Both the position numbers and the translations under genes were made by a program. Of a stretch of 64,000 bases of DNA, positions 41,170 to 51,821 are shown one piece after another. The DNA is from Thiothrix subterranea. GTDB lineage: Bacteria; Pseudomonadota; Gammaproteobacteria; Thiotrichales; Thiotrichaceae. Location of the stretch: NCBI RefSeq assembly GCF_030930995.1, contig NZ_CP133217.1, positions 2,780,001 through 2,844,000 of the forward strand. Direction: 5' to 3'. Every line of letters starts with the position of its first letter. Positions within the stretch are counted from its first letter, which is position 1. The notes beneath the pieces are model-generated. The model was not told the origin of the DNA. It searched no databases and worked only from the letters and a program-made list of their open reading frames with translations.

Positions 41170-44100
41170 ATGAACCGCACAACCCAACTTCAAAACGCCC
41201 TTGCCGACCGCATCCTCATCCTTGACGGCGCGATGGGCACGATGATCCAACGCTACAAACTGGAAGAAGCCGATTATCGCGGCACGCGCTTTGCCGACTG
41301 GCACAAAGACATCAAGGGCAATAACGACCTGTTGGTGCTGACTAAACCGGAAGTCATCCGCACGATTCACGGGGAATACCTCGCCGCTGGCGCGGACATC
41401 CTCGAAACCAATACCTTCAACGCCACCACGATTTCGATGCACGACTACGACATGCAAGAACTGTCGTATGAAATCAATGTGGAGGCGGCAAAACTGGCGC
41501 GTTCCGTCGCCAACGAATACAGCACACCCGACAAACCACGCTTCGTTGCGGGCGTACTCGGCCCCACCAGCCGCACTTGCAGCATCTCCCCCGATGTCAA
41601 CGACCCCGGTTTCCGCAACGTCACCTTCGATGCGCTGGTCACAGCCTATATGGAATCCACCCGTGGTCTGATTGAAGGCGGTGCGGACATTATCCTGATC
41701 GAAACCATTTTCGACACGCTCAATGCCAAAGCTGCGTTGTTTGCGGTTAAGCAAGTGTTCGACGAAGACGGTATCGAACTACCGATCATGATTTCCGGCA
41801 CGATTACCGATGCGTCAGGGCGCACGCTGTCCGGGCAAACCACCGAAGCGTTTTACAATGCGCTGGCACATGCCGATGCGATTTCGTTTGGCCTGAACTG
41901 CGCACTGGGGCCGGACTTGTTGCGTCAGTATGTCGAAGAAATGTCCCGTGTATGCGCTTCCCACGTTTCTGCTCACCCCAACGCCGGTTTGCCGAATGAA
42001 ATGGGCGAATACGACATGGATGGCGCAGAAATGGCAGTGCACATCCGTGAATGGGCGCAAAGTGGCTTCCTGAATATCGTCGGCGGCTGCTGCGGCACAT
42101 CACCTGCACACATCAAAGCCATTGCCGACGCGGTGGCAGGGATTGCGCCACGTCAATTGCCAACGCTTGCCAAAGAATGCCGCCTTTCCGGTCTTGAACC
42201 GTTCAATATCGGCGCAAACAGCCTGTTTGTGAACGTCGGCGAACGCACCAACGTCACCGGCTCAATCAAATTCAAGCGCTTGATCAAAGAAGGCAATTAC
42301 ACCGAAGCCCTCGAAGTCGCGTTAGAACAAGTCGAAAGTGGCGCACAAATCATCGACGTGAACATGGACGAGGGTTTGTTGGATGCCGAAAAGGAAATGA
42401 CGCGCTTCCTCAATCTGATCGCTTCTGAGCCGGACATTGCGCGTGTGCCGGTCATGGTTGACTCGTCTAAGTGGGAAGTCATCGAAGCCGGTCTGAAATG
42501 CATCCAAGGCAAAGGCATTGTTAATTCGATTTCGATGAAAGAAGGCGAAGCAAAATTCATCGCGCAAGCCAAGCTGGTACGCCGTTACGGGGCAGCAGTG
42601 ATCGTGATGGCGTTTGATGAACAGGGGCAAGCGGATACGCAAGCACGGAAAATCGAGATTTGCACCCGCGCTTACAAGATTTTGACCGAACAAGTCGGCT
42701 TCCCGCCCGAAGACATTATTTTTGACCCGAATATCTTCGCGGTCGCGACGGGTATCGACGAACACAATAATTACGCGGTGGACTTTATCGAAGCCACGCG
42801 CTGGATTCGCCAGAACCTGCCGCACGCGCACATTTCCGGCGGGGTTTCCAACGTGTCTTTCTCGTTCCGGGGCAATAATCCGGTGCGTGAAGCCATCCAC
42901 AGCGTGTTCCTTTACCATGCCATTAAAGCGGGCATGGATATGGGGATTGTGAATGCAGGGCAAATGGCGATTTACGACGATATTCCTGATGAATTGCGCA
43001 ACGCGGTTGAGGACGTGATCCAAAACAAGGATGCGGGTGCGACCGAACGCTTGCTGGATATTGCCGCGAAATACAAAGGTGATGGCTCGACTGAAGTTAA
43101 AAAGGAAGACCTCGAATGGCGTTCATGGCCGGTCGAAAAACGCCTTGAACATGCGCTGGTGAAAGGCATTGATGCCTTCGTCAACGAAGACACCGAAGAA
43201 GCGCGGGTGAAACTCGGTCGTCCGCTGCTGGTGATCGAAGGCCCGTTGATGGATGGCATGAACGTGGTCGGCGACTTGTTTGGGGCGGGCAAAATGTTCC
43301 TGCCGCAAGTGGTCAAATCCGCACGCGTAATGAAAAAATCGGTGGCGTACCTCGACCCGTTCATGGAACTGGAAAAGGCCGGTTGCGAAGTGCAAGCCAA
43401 CGGCAAAATCCTCATGGCAACCGTGAAAGGTGACGTGCATGACATCGGCAAGAACATCGTCGGCGTGGTGTTGCAGTGCAATAGCTACGAAGTGATCGAC
43501 CTTGGCGTAATGGTTTCCGCCGAAAAAATCCTGCAAGTGGCGCGTGAGCAGAAGGTGGATATTATCGGTTTATCCGGCTTGATTACGCCGTCGCTGGATG
43601 AAATGGTGCACGTTGCCAAGGAAATGCAGCGTCAGGATTTCCATGTGCCGTTGCTGATTGGCGGGGCAACTACGTCCAAGATTCATACGGCGGTGAAAAT
43701 TGAGCCGCAGTTTAAGAATGACATCGTGGTGTATGTGCCGGATGCGTCGCGAGCGGTGGGTGTGGCGAGTGCGTTATTGTCGAAAGAGCAGAAGCCGGAT
43801 TACGTTGCCAGTATTCGGGCGGAATATGAGCAGGTGCGGGTGAAGCGTGCTGCGAATCAGACTGAGCGTAAGTTGGTGAGTATTGCGGCGGCGCGGGCGA
43901 ATAAGTTTCAGGTGGATTGGGCGGGGTATACGCCGCCGAAGCCTAAGTTGCTGGAAGAACCCCTCACCCCTAACCCCTCTCCCTCAAGGGGCGAGGGGAA
44001 CAAGAATCAGATTGTATTTACTGATTATCCGTTGGCGGAGTTGGTGGAGCGGATTGACTGGACACCGTTTTTCCGTAGTTGGGAATTGGCGGGCAAGTTC

Positions 44101-44904
44101 CCTGCCATTCTGACGGATGAGGTGGTGGGCGAGGAATGCACTAAGTTGTATGCGGATGCGCAAGCGATGTTGCAGAAAATGGTGGCGGAAAAGTGGGTGC
44201 AGGCTAAAGCAGTGGTTGGGTTCTTCCCGGCGAATGCGCAAGGCGATGATGTGGTGCTGTATACCGATGAGAGCCGCACGCAAACTTTGAGCGTGTTGCA
44301 TAATTTGCGGATGCAGATGGAGCGGAATGGGCAGCAGCCGAATTTCTGTCTGGGCGATTTCGTAGCGCCTGTGGAATCTGGCAAGGCGGACTGGATGGGC
44401 GTGTTTGCGGTGAGTACGGGATTTGGGATTGAAGCGCATTTGAAAGCCTTCCGCGAAAAGCACGACGATTACAGCGCGATCATGTTGGAAGCTTTGTGTG
44501 ACCGTTTGGCAGAAGCCTTGGCAGAGCGGATGCACGAGCGCGTGCGTAAGGAGTTCTGGGGTTATGCGGCGGATGAAACGCTGGATAATGACGCGATGAT
44601 TGCCGAGAAATATCAGGGGATTCGCCCTGCCCCCGGCTATCCGGCTTGCCCTGACCATACCGAAAAAGGCACGTTGTGGACGTTGCTGGATGTGGAGACG
44701 AATACGGGGATGATCATTACCGAATCGTTTGCGATGTATCCGGCGGCTTCGGTATCGGGCTGGTATTTCAGCCACCCGGATTCACGGTATTTCGGGATTG
44801 GGCGGATTGCGCGGGATCAGGTGGAGGATTATGCCAAGCGGAAAGGGATGACGTTGGCGGAAGCGGAGCGGTGGTTGGCTCCGGTGCTGGGGTATGAGGC
44901 GTAA
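41170..44904 (+). CDS. metH: Cobalamin-dependent methionine synthase
   Basis: Transfers the methyl group of methyl-tetrahydrofolate to homocysteine by way of B12. 1244 residues: homocysteine domain with zinc Cys ([18 protein letters not shown]), pterin domain ([11 protein letters not shown]), B12 domain with the cobalt-ligand His in [12 protein letters not shown] near 756, and the SAM activation domain ([15 protein letters not shown]). Between the B12 and activation domains about residues 930-944 read [15 protein letters not shown], encoded by a hairpin repeat and absent from normal MetH. Confidence 0.97.
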   Translation: MNRTTQLQNALADRILILDGAMGTMIQRYKLEEADYRGTRFADWHKDIKGNNDLLVLTKPEVIRTIHGEYLAAGADILETNTFNATTISMHDYDMQELSYEINVEAAKLARSVANEYSTPDKPRFVAGVLGPTSRTCSISPDVNDPGFRNVTFDALVTAYMESTRGLIEGGADIILIETIFDTLNAKAALFAVKQVFDEDGIELPIMISGTITDASGRTLSGQTTEAFYNALAHADAISFGLNCALGPDLLRQYVEEMSRVCASHVSAHPNAGLPNEMGEYDMDGAEMAVHIREWAQSGFLNIVGGCCGTSPAHIKAIADAVAGIAPRQLPTLAKECRLSGLEPFNIGANSLFVNVGERTNVTGSIKFKRLIKEGNYTEALEVALEQVESGAQIIDVNMDEGLLDAEKEMTRFLNLIASEPDIARVPVMVDSSKWEVIEAGLKCIQGKGIVNSISMKEGEAKFIAQAKLVRRYGAAVIVMAFDEQGQADTQARKIEICTRAYKILTEQVGFPPEDIIFDPNIFAVATGIDEHNNYAVDFIEATRWIRQNLPHAHISGGVSNVSFSFRGNNPVREAIHSVFLYHAIKAGMDMGIVNAGQMAIYDDIPDELRNAVEDVIQNKDAGATERLLDIAAKYKGDGSTEVKKEDLEWRSWPVEKRLEHALVKGIDAFVNEDTEEARVKLGRPLLVIEGPLMDGMNVVGDLFGAGKMFLPQVVKSARVMKKSVAYLDPFMELEKAGCEVQANGKILMATVKGDVHDIGKNIVGVVLQCNSYEVIDLGVMVSAEKILQVAREQKVDIIGLSGLITPSLDEMVHVAKEMQRQDFHVPLLIGGATTSKIHTAVKIEPQFKNDIVVYVPDASRAVGVASALLSKEQKPDYVASIRAEYEQVRVKRAANQTERKLVSIAAARANKFQVDWAGYTPPKPKLLEEPLTPNPSPSRGEGNKNQIVFTDYPLAELVERIDWTPFFRSWELAGKFPAILTDEVVGEECTKLYADAQAMLQKMVAEKWVQAKAVVGFFPANAQGDDVVLYTDESRTQTLSVLHNLRMQMERNGQQPNFCLGDFVAPVESGKADWMGVFAVSTGFGIEAHLKAFREKHDDYSAIMLEALCDRLAEALAERMHERVRKEFWGYAADETLDNDAMIAEKYQGIRPAPGYPACPDHTEKGTLWTLLDVETNTGMIITESFAMYPAASVSGWYFSHPDSRYFGIGRIARDQVEDYAKRKGMTLAEAERWLAPVLGYEA
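43957..44001. repeat. 45-bp repeat inside metH, family C
   Basis: A C-rich tract (ACCCCTCACCCCTAACCCC) followed by CTCAAGGGGCGAGGGG; CCCCTC/GAGGGG can pair. 15 whole codons, so the frame is kept. It sits in the linker between the B12 and activation domains. Confidence 0.75.
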
Positions 44905-45206
44905 ATCAACCCATCAGCAAGTAGCCGGGATTCCATAAATCTCGGCATTGCTGAATATTCTCCTGCTCTAGCCAGAAACTAATTATGTATTACTACGTAA
45001 ATAAAAATTCATAAAAAAACACATTAACCATTTGAAAAATAATATATTAATTATTAATACGTAACTACGTTTTTAATTTATATCAAGTTGTTATGCGCAA
45101 TATTTGAAATAATCATTAATCCCGTTAACTGCCCAATCCATGCTGGATCAGGCAATCGTTAACGGTTTCAGAATCTCCGACAAGCTTTATCGACAAGTCT
45201 CCGCCG
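44905..45206. other. AT-rich intergenic region with gene relic
   Basis: A 302-bp gap between metH and the convergent LprI-like gene. The middle is very AT-rich and contains a third ACGTA-NN-TACGT motif (45059-45070). Its last third reads as a short coding relic (see 45125-45223) that overlaps a hairpin with arms CCGTTAAC and GTTAACGG (45122-45165). Confidence 0.6.
45059..45070. promoter_or_regulatory. ACGTA-NN-TACGT motif, copy 3
   Basis: ACGTA-AC-TACGT in the AT-rich gap after metH. The two other copies flank the DUF3987-like ATPase gene. Confidence 0.4.
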
Positions 45207-45223
45207 CTATTTCAGCAGCGTAA
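45125..45223 (+). pseudogene. Possible relic of a DUF3368/PIN-like toxin C-terminus
   Basis: One frame reads LTAQSMLDQAIVNGFR followed by ISDKLYRQVSAAISAA and a stop. The pattern L-x-x-L-I-x-x-G-F-R-I-S-x-x-L-Y is the usual C-terminus of DUF3368 proteins, the PIN-like toxins paired with UPF0175. No start or N-terminal part is seen. Its end overlaps the convergent LprI-like gene by 17 bp. Confidence 0.35.
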
Positions 45224-46088
45224 GTGTTTCAAACGCATCCATCTCACCCATCACATTGTCGCCACCGTCATACTGTGTCCCAGTACCCACCGTCGCTTTC
45301 ACCTTTTTGTTTTTAAACTTGGCGGGCATTTCCGCCACCTCATTCCAAGCATCACACAACGGTGCAGAACACAAACCCGAATGCGGCACGCCTTGCTTGT
45401 CGGTAATGGTCAAGTAGCAGTTATCGCCACACTCATACGATGCAATCACGCCTACCAAGGTTTTACCGGCGGTGTCAGTTTCAGGTTCGTCAGGCTGCTT
45501 GTTATCAACCGCCAACTTTTCCAAAAAAGCGTCGAAGGTATACGCGGTTTTACCTTGCCATTCGATTTTGACCCAAGTGCCATCGCGCCCGCCAATCGAA
45601 TCGGTTTTATCGGTCAGCGCCAACACCTTAACTTTGCCATCATAGGGAACATTGCCCAACTTTTTGCCGGTCACAGCCGCACTGTCGCGCACCGTCAGGC
45701 TAGGTTTCGCGATAGCTTTATACCAGCCCACCACTTCTTCACTATCCGGCTCGGTGGATTCCTCTGCGTTGGCGATCACCTCATTCAATGCCGCTAATCG
45801 GGATGTGTAAGCCGCTTTCAAGCAAGTAACATCAATGCAAACATCACGCTCGGCAGTCAGCCACGCCACTTGCTCGGTTTTCAACGCAGCCTTGTCATCC
45901 GTACTCGCAAGCGCTTTTTTGAAAGAAGCTGCCAACAACTCATCCAAACTGGATAATTGCTTGGTGCTACAAACGGTTTTCTCTGCCCAGGTTCTGGCTT
46001 TAGTACAGTCAAAACTAGCCGCGTAGCCATGCAGTGGTAATAATAGCGCCACCACAGCCAATAAACCTTGTGTCATTTTCATCATCAT
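45207..46088 (-). CDS. LprI-like/DUF1311 exported protein
   Basis: 293 residues. Signal peptide (TQGLLAVVALLLPLHGYAA), then a lysozyme-inhibitor LprI-type N-domain (SFDCTKARTWAEKTVC ... SLDELLAASFKKAL ... WLTAERDVC), an SH3-like part (KPSLTVRDSAAVTGKKLGNV) and a C-terminal Cys-containing region (ASYECGDNCYLTITDK). Periplasmic, possibly protecting against muramidases, but this is family-level inference. The ATG at 46088 has GAGGG at 7 bases. Confidence 0.75.
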   Translation of the reverse strand: MMMKMTQGLLAVVALLLPLHGYAASFDCTKARTWAEKTVCSTKQLSSLDELLAASFKKALASTDDKAALKTEQVAWLTAERDVCIDVTCLKAAYTSRLAALNEVIANAEESTEPDSEEVVGWYKAIAKPSLTVRDSAAVTGKKLGNVPYDGKVKVLALTDKTDSIGGRDGTWVKIEWQGKTAYTFDAFLEKLAVDNKQPDEPETDTAGKTLVGVIASYECGDNCYLTITDKQGVPHSGLCSAPLCDAWNEVAEMPAKFKNKKVKATVGTGTQYDGGDNVMGEMDAFETLTLLK

Positions 46089-46123
46089 TATATGCCCTCG
46101 ATCATCCGCCAAATATTTCACAT

Positions 46124-47047
46124 TTATACCGACAAAAGCTGTTGATAATCTTGCGAATAGCTTGATGCTTCCGCAATCACATATTCCTTAAACGCCTGTG
46201 CTGCTGGGGAAAGCCACTTCCCTTCCCGCGTCACAATATGCCAGTAACGTTGGATAGGGAAATTCCGCACATCCAAAATTGCCAACGAATGCGTTTCCAA
46301 CTCCAGTCGAATACTGTGTAACGATACAATCCCCAAGCCCAGTCCCGCAATCACTGAATACTTAATCGACTCATTGCTACCCATTTCCAGCGTACTGGTG
46401 AACGTATGCCCGTGTTCGGCAAAAAACCGTTCAATCGCCGCCCGCGTCCCCGACCCCGGTTCGCGCACCACAAACTTTTCGCCAATAATTGCGGATACCG
46501 GAATGTCTTTCTGCCCCGCCAGCGGATGATTCGCAGGCGCAATCAACACTAGCGGATTGCACATCAAGCGTTGCGAATGCAAATCCAGATTCGACGGCGG
46601 TTCACCCATCACCACCAAATCCGCCTCATAATTCTGTAACTGCTCTACCAGTGTCTTGCGGTTGGTGATATTCAATGACACCGTAATCCCTTCATTCTGC
46701 TGCGAAAATCCTGCCAACATCCGCGTAATGAAATAAATCGAGGTATTCGCCGCCGACACATTGATAACGCCCTGATGCACATCCTTCAATTCTTCCAGCG
46801 TTTCCACCATGCCCTGATATTTGGCGGAAATCTCGCAAGTATAGGTGTGCATTGCCCGCCCCGCTGCCGTCAACACAATGCGCTTGCCTTGGCGTTCAAA
46901 TAGCGACAAACCCACGTTTTCTTCCAATTGTTTGACCTGCATGGATATTGCTGGCTGCGTCATGTGTAACAATTCAGCGGCGCGAGTAAAATTTTCCGTT
47001 TGGGCAACGGTCTGGAAGATCTGGATCTGGCGGAATGAGATGTGCAT
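46124..47047 (-). CDS. cbbR: LysR-type regulator, CbbR
   Basis: A 307-residue transcription regulator. Helix-turn-helix at the start (FRQIQIFQTVAQTENFTRAAELLHMTQPAISMQVKQLEENVG) and a LysR substrate-binding domain behind it. It is divergent from cbbM, the standard place for CbbR, which activates Calvin-cycle genes in response to metabolites. The ATG at 47047 (MHISFRQ) fits other CbbR starts; 47089 is possible. Confidence 0.88.
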   Translation of the reverse strand: MHISFRQIQIFQTVAQTENFTRAAELLHMTQPAISMQVKQLEENVGLSLFERQGKRIVLTAAGRAMHTYTCEISAKYQGMVETLEELKDVHQGVINVSAANTSIYFITRMLAGFSQQNEGITVSLNITNRKTLVEQLQNYEADLVVMGEPPSNLDLHSQRLMCNPLVLIAPANHPLAGQKDIPVSAIIGEKFVVREPGSGTRAAIERFFAEHGHTFTSTLEMGSNESIKYSVIAGLGLGIVSLHSIRLELETHSLAILDVRNFPIQRYWHIVTREGKWLSPAAQAFKEYVIAEASSYSQDYQQLLSV

Positions 47048-47089
47048 GTTGACGGATTCACTCGGAAATTCAGGGTTTCTTGCTAACAT

Positions 47090-47160
47090 CTTAACATAAT
47101 CAAGTCTGATGTTTAAGTAAGAATAAATGACTTTCCCTTATCTTAAGCATTGCTTATACT
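47090..47160. promoter_or_regulatory. cbbR-cbbM intergenic control region
   Basis: Contains a LysR-type inverted repeat (CTTAACAT at 47090 and ATGTTTAAG to 47117) and a candidate -10 box for cbbM, TATACT (47155-47160). CbbR binding is inferred from the divergent arrangement. Confidence 0.5.
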
Positions 47161-47209
47161 TGCGCCCATCGAAAGTTATTGCACCCTTTTTATTCACGAG
47201 GAGAGAGTC

Positions 47210-48589
47210 ATGGACCAATCTGGACGTTACGCGGATCTTAGCCTGAAAGAAGAAGACCTGATCGCAGGTGGCAAGCACATTCTGGTTGCTTACAAAATGA
47301 TGCCACAGCCGGGTCACGGCTATTTGGAAGCGGCTGCTCACTTTGCAGCAGAATCTTCTACGGGTACTAACGTTGAAGTGTCTACCACCGATGATTTCAC
47401 CAAAGGCGTTGACGCGCTGGTGTACTACATCGACGAAGCTACCGAAGACATGCGCATCGCGTATCCATTGGACTTGTTCGACCGCAACATCACCGATGGT
47501 CGAATGATGGTCGTGTCTATGTTGACGCTGATTATCGGCAACAACCAAGGCATGGGCGACATCAAACACGCCAAAATCCATGACTTCTACGTGCCTGAGC
47601 GTGCTATCCAATTATTCGATGGTCCATCCAAAGACATCTCTGACATGTGGCGTATTCTGGGTCGTCCAGTGGTTAACGGTGGTTACATCGCTGGTACAAT
47701 CATCAAGCCTAAACTGGGTCTGCGCCCTGAGCCATTCGCGGCGGCTGCATACCAGTTCTGGCTTGGCGGCGACTTCATCAAGAACGATGAACCGCAAGGC
47801 AACCAAGTTTTCTGCCCAGCGAAAAAAGTTTACCCACTCGTATACGACGCAATGAAGCGTGCGCAAGACGAAACCGGTCAAGCGAAACTGTTCTCTGCGA
47901 ACATCACCGCTGACGACCATTACGAAATGTGCGCTCGTGCTGACTTCATCCTCGAAGCGTTTGGCCCGGATGCGGACAAAGTTGCGTTCTTGGTTGACGG
48001 TTTCGTGGGCGGTCCTGGCATGATCACTACCGCTCGTCGCCAATACCCTAACCAATACCTGCATTATCACCGCGCAGGTCACGGCATGATCACTTCGCCA
48101 TCGGCACTGCGTGGTTACACCGCGTTTGTTTTGGCGAAACTGTCACGTCTGCAAGGTGCTTCCGGTATCCACGTAGGCACAATGGGCTACGGTAAAATGG
48201 AAGGCGAAAACAGCGATAAAAACATCGCGTACATGATCGAGCGTGACGAGTGCCAAGGCCCAGTCTACTTCCAGAAATGGTACGGCATGAAGCCAACCAC
48301 GCCAATCATCTCTGGCGGTATGAACGCACTGCGTCTGCCGGGCTTCTTCGAGAACCTGGGTCACGGTAACGTTATCAACACTTCCGGTGGCGGTTCTTAC
48401 GGTCACATTGACAGCCCAGCGGCGGGTGCAATTTCCTTGCGTCAATCGTATGAGTGCTGGAAAGCCGGTGCTGACCCGATCGAATTTGCGAAAGAGCACA
48501 AAGAATTTGCTCGCGCATTCGAGTCATTCCCTGGCGATGCTGACAAGATCTACCCAGGCTGGCGCGAAAAGCTGGGCGTACACAAGTAA
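47210..48589 (+). CDS. cbbM: RuBisCO form II large subunit
   Basis: Fixes CO2 on ribulose 1,5-bisphosphate. 459 residues, the length of form II. The carbamylated Lys lies in [44 protein letters not shown] and [11 protein letters not shown] are all form II-like, and no small-subunit gene follows. GAGGAGAGAG lies before the ATG. Downstream cbbQ and cbbO encode the activase of this form. Confidence 0.98.
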   Translation: MDQSGRYADLSLKEEDLIAGGKHILVAYKMMPQPGHGYLEAAAHFAAESSTGTNVEVSTTDDFTKGVDALVYYIDEATEDMRIAYPLDLFDRNITDGRMMVVSMLTLIIGNNQGMGDIKHAKIHDFYVPERAIQLFDGPSKDISDMWRILGRPVVNGGYIAGTIIKPKLGLRPEPFAAAAYQFWLGGDFIKNDEPQGNQVFCPAKKVYPLVYDAMKRAQDETGQAKLFSANITADDHYEMCARADFILEAFGPDADKVAFLVDGFVGGPGMITTARRQYPNQYLHYHRAGHGMITSPSALRGYTAFVLAKLSRLQGASGIHVGTMGYGKMEGENSDKNIAYMIERDECQGPVYFQKWYGMKPTTPIISGGMNALRLPGFFENLGHGNVINTSGGGSYGHIDSPAAGAISLRQSYECWKAGADPIEFAKEHKEFARAFESFPGDADKIYPGWREKLGVHK

Positions 48590-48622
48590 GCCGCAAGCAA
48601 CCACAGTAAAGGTGGGTGGTGC

Positions 48623-48646
48623 ATTCGCACTGCCCGCTTCTCCCAA
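48623..48646 (+). terminator. Weak hairpin between cbbM and cbbQ
   Basis: GTGC-ATTC-GCAC with outer G/C pairs. No T-tract. It may process or attenuate the mRNA so that cbbM is made in excess. Confidence 0.3.
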
Positions 48647-48669
48647 TCTCTCTGTCAGGAATCCCACCC

Positions 48670-49473
48670 ATGACCGACGCTTCCCAATACACCATCCAAC
48701 ACGAACCCTTCTACCAAGCCACCGGACGCGAAGTCGAACTGTACCAAGCCGCGTACCGTTCCCGCTTGCCGGTGATGGTGAAAGGCCCGACGGGTTGCGG
48801 TAAATCGCGTTTCGTCGAGCACATGGCATGGAAACTCGGCAAGCCACTGATCACGGTCGCTTGCAACGAAGACATGACCGCCTCCGATCTGGTCGGACGC
48901 TATTTACTCGAAGCCAATGGCACACGCTGGCTGGATGGCCCATTGACCACCGCCGCCCGCATTGGCGCAATTTGCTACCTCGATGAAATCGTTGAGGCAC
49001 GCCAAGATACTACCGTGGTGATTCACCCGCTGACGGATCACCGCCGCACCTTACCGCTGGATAAAAAAGGCGAATTGGTGAACGCGCACCCCGATTTTCA
49101 GTTGGTGATTTCCTACAATCCGGGCTATCAAAGCCTGATGAAAGATTTGAAACAGTCCACCAAGCAACGCTTTGTGGCATTCGATTTTGACTACCCTGCT
49201 GCTGACGTGGAATCTACCATTTTGCAAAACGAAGCAAAAGTGGACGCGGCAATGGCGGATAAGTTGGTAAAAATCGCGCACACCGCACGTAACCTGAAAG
49301 GGCATGGGCTGGATGAAGGCATTTCCACCCGTTTGCTGGTATACGCCGCCAACTTGATGCGCGATGGGATTGCAGCGGGTGACGCTTGCCGCATGGCACT
49401 GGTCAGCCCGATTACCGATGATGCGGATATTCGCAGCACGCTGAACCACGCGATTGACGCGATTTTTGGGTGA
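48670..49473 (+). CDS. cbbQ: RuBisCO activase ATPase CbbQ
   Basis: MoxR-type AAA+ hexamer that with CbbO removes inhibitory sugar phosphates from RuBisCO. 267 residues. Walker A MVKGPTGCGKSRFVEHMA near residue 36, CNEDMTASDLVGRYLLE, Walker B AICYLDEIVEARQDTTVV, and the C-terminal GISTRLLVYAANLMRDG. The ATG at 48670 is preceded by AGGA. cbbO follows 6 bp later. Confidence 0.96.
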   Translation: MTDASQYTIQHEPFYQATGREVELYQAAYRSRLPVMVKGPTGCGKSRFVEHMAWKLGKPLITVACNEDMTASDLVGRYLLEANGTRWLDGPLTTAARIGAICYLDEIVEARQDTTVVIHPLTDHRRTLPLDKKGELVNAHPDFQLVISYNPGYQSLMKDLKQSTKQRFVAFDFDYPAADVESTILQNEAKVDAAMADKLVKIAHTARNLKGHGLDEGISTRLLVYAANLMRDGIAAGDACRMALVSPITDDADIRSTLNHAIDAIFG

Positions 49474-49479
49474 AAAATC

Positions 49480-51813
49480 ATGAATTCGTCATCAGATAGT
49501 AGGGGCGACCGGCTGGTCGCCCAAGCAAACACACCCGACATTGGCAAGGGCGACCAGCCGGTCGCCCCTACGGATGATGTAACAAGCCGTTACCGCACCC
49601 AACTAAGCTGCAATTTCAAGCAGCTTGACGAAGCCTTCGCCGCCTGTATGCAGGATGCGCTCGCGCTATTGAGCGAAGAAGGCATCAAGGATTACCTCGA
49701 CGGTGCGTCGTTGGTGTGCAAAATCGGGCGCGGTTTCGACCCCGTACTGACCTATCTGGAAGAAATGCCGGTTATCGCCCACAAGCTCGGCGAAGGCATG
49801 TTGACCCGCGTTAGCCAAGCGGTGTGGAAAATCTCGCGCACCCCCAACGGGCGCATTATTCCCATCTTTTTGCAGACATTGCCTGACGTGTGCCGCCGCC
49901 TCGAAAGTGAGGAATTGGTTGGGCATTACATCACCTTGCTGTTCGAGATGATGGAACGCACCACTGGTTCGATTCACGGTTTCCACACCACTATTCCCAG
50001 CCCCGGTTTGCCGAAACTGCTGGAACAAATGCCTTATTTAATGAGCCAGTTGGCCTTGGGTGGCTTGAAAAACTGGATCGAATACGGCATCCGCAACTAC
50101 GGCAAACACCCGCATCGGCAGGAAGAATATTTCAGCCTGCAATCCGCCGATGCCAAGGCGATGTTGCAGCACGAACGCCACGGCACGCTGTTCACCCATC
50201 ACGAGCGCAAACTCAACCTGTATTTGAAAGCCTGCTGGGAAAATACTGAGTATCTTGTACCGTATTCGGTGGATTTCCGCGATATGCGTGAGCAGCAGCC
50301 TTATTTTGATGAGTTCGGGATGCGTATTCCTGACGTGTTTGACGATGCGCACGGGGTGACGGGGATTGACCGTTACCGCGCGGTGTTGGCGCACATGGCG
50401 GCGCACCAACGCTGGACGCGCAAAGTGGTGGCGGATAATTTCAGCCCGCAACAGCGCATTGCAATTGAGCGACTGGAAGACAGTCGGGTGGAATATCTGG
50501 CGATGCAGCAATACCCCGGTTTGCGGCGGATTTTCACCGCGTTGCACCCTGCCCCGCTGGAAAACGAGTGCGATTCCAGGACCGAATCGTGTTTCCGGCA
50601 TCGGTTAGCGATGTTGTCTTGGGCGATTCTGAATCCGGCGCATGGCTATCAGAACGCGAAAATCAATGAATTTGCGGGCAAGTTCCACGCAAAAATGCTG
50701 CAAGGCAACGCGACCACGGCGGATATGGTGACTGTGGCGATTTCGTTTGTGGCGCAAACGCGCTTGCAAACGGATCAATTGCCGAGCGTGTATTTCAACA
50801 ATACCGCGATTCCTTACCGCGATGATAACCGCCATTTGTGGCAGTACATTGAGGAAAGTGACGACGAAGAATTCTTCGACGAACACAAGCAAACCGCGCA
50901 GCAAAACGAGCAATCGGGTCTGCCGCCGCGCCATTACCCTGAGTGGGATTACAGCACGCAGACGTATCGACCGGATTGGACGAGCGTGTATGAAAGTTTG
51001 CATCCGGCGGGTAATCCGGCGGTGATTGATGCGCTGTTGCAGAAACACGCGGCATTGGCGAAGCGCTTGAAGCAGATTGTGGATTTGTTGAAGCCGCAAA
51101 ATTACACGCGGGTACGCTATCAGGAAGAAGGCAGCGAGCTGGATTTGGATGTGGCGATCCGTTCCTTGATTGATTTCAAGGGCGGGGCGAACCCTGATCC
51201 GCGCATCAATATGAGCCACAAGCATGACGGGCGCAATATTGCGGTGATGCTGTTGCTGGATTTATCGGCTTCGATCAGCGAAGTGCCGGAAGGCGCGACC
51301 CAAAGTATTCTGGAACTGAGTCAGGAAGCGGTGTCGTTGCTGGCGTATGCGATTGAGGCGTTGGGCGACCCGTTTGCGATTGCGGGATTTGCGTCCAATA
51401 CGCGGCATGAGGTGCGTTACCAGCACATCAAGGGTTTCAAGGAACATTGGAACGATGAAGTGAAGGGGCGGCTGGCGGCGATGCAGGCGGGGTATTCGAC
51501 GCGGATGGGTGCGGCGGTGCGTCATGCGGCGCATTATCTGGAACACCAACAGGCGGATAAAAAACTGCTGCTGATTTTAACCGATGGCGAACCGTCGGAT
51601 ATTGACGTGGATGACCCGCAATTATTGACGCAAGATACGCGCCAAGCGGTGAAAGAATTGGATCAGAAAGGCATTTACAGCTATTGCATTAGCCTTGATC
51701 CGCGAGCGGATGAATATGTGCGGGATATTTTCGGCAAGCGCGTGACGGTGGTGGATAATGTACAGCGCTTGCCGGAAAGGATGACGCAGGTGTTTGTTAC
51801 GTTGACGGGCTGA
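49480..51813 (+). CDS. cbbO: RuBisCO activase adaptor CbbO
   Basis: 777 residues. Middle helical part, then a C-terminal von Willebrand A domain with the metal site LLLDLSASISEVPEG and ILTDGEPSDIDVDDP, which binds RuBisCO. It is odd in its first ~35 residues: codons 7-31 come from a long inverted repeat (49499-49571) and do not look like CbbO. No other in-frame start is available soon after, so the repeat must be translated or the annotation start is unusual. The gene ends 8 bp before an AT-rich island. Confidence 0.94.
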   Translation: MNSSSDSRGDRLVAQANTPDIGKGDQPVAPTDDVTSRYRTQLSCNFKQLDEAFAACMQDALALLSEEGIKDYLDGASLVCKIGRGFDPVLTYLEEMPVIAHKLGEGMLTRVSQAVWKISRTPNGRIIPIFLQTLPDVCRRLESEELVGHYITLLFEMMERTTGSIHGFHTTIPSPGLPKLLEQMPYLMSQLALGGLKNWIEYGIRNYGKHPHRQEEYFSLQSADAKAMLQHERHGTLFTHHERKLNLYLKACWENTEYLVPYSVDFRDMREQQPYFDEFGMRIPDVFDDAHGVTGIDRYRAVLAHMAAHQRWTRKVVADNFSPQQRIAIERLEDSRVEYLAMQQYPGLRRIFTALHPAPLENECDSRTESCFRHRLAMLSWAILNPAHGYQNAKINEFAGKFHAKMLQGNATTADMVTVAISFVAQTRLQTDQLPSVYFNNTAIPYRDDNRHLWQYIEESDDEEFFDEHKQTAQQNEQSGLPPRHYPEWDYSTQTYRPDWTSVYESLHPAGNPAVIDALLQKHAALAKRLKQIVDLLKPQNYTRVRYQEEGSELDLDVAIRSLIDFKGGANPDPRINMSHKHDGRNIAVMLLLDLSASISEVPEGATQSILELSQEAVSLLAYAIEALGDPFAIAGFASNTRHEVRYQHIKGFKEHWNDEVKGRLAAMQAGYSTRMGAAVRHAAHYLEHQQADKKLLLILTDGEPSDIDVDDPQLLTQDTRQAVKELDQKGIYSYCISLDPRADEYVRDIFGKRVTVVDNVQRLPERMTQVFVTLTG
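49499..49571. repeat. Long inverted repeat at the start of cbbO, family D
   Basis: Two perfectly complementary 24-bp arms (49499-49522 and 49548-49571) beginning GTAGGGGCGACC and ending GGTCGCCCCTAC, with a 25-bp loop. It starts 19 bp after the cbbO start codon. Confidence 0.85.
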
Positions 51814-51821
51814 AAGCAATC

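Noticed and set aside
42322-43023. Long open frames opposite metH, icd, cbbO and others
   Set aside because: They are shadows in high-GC coding DNA with no family features or start signals.
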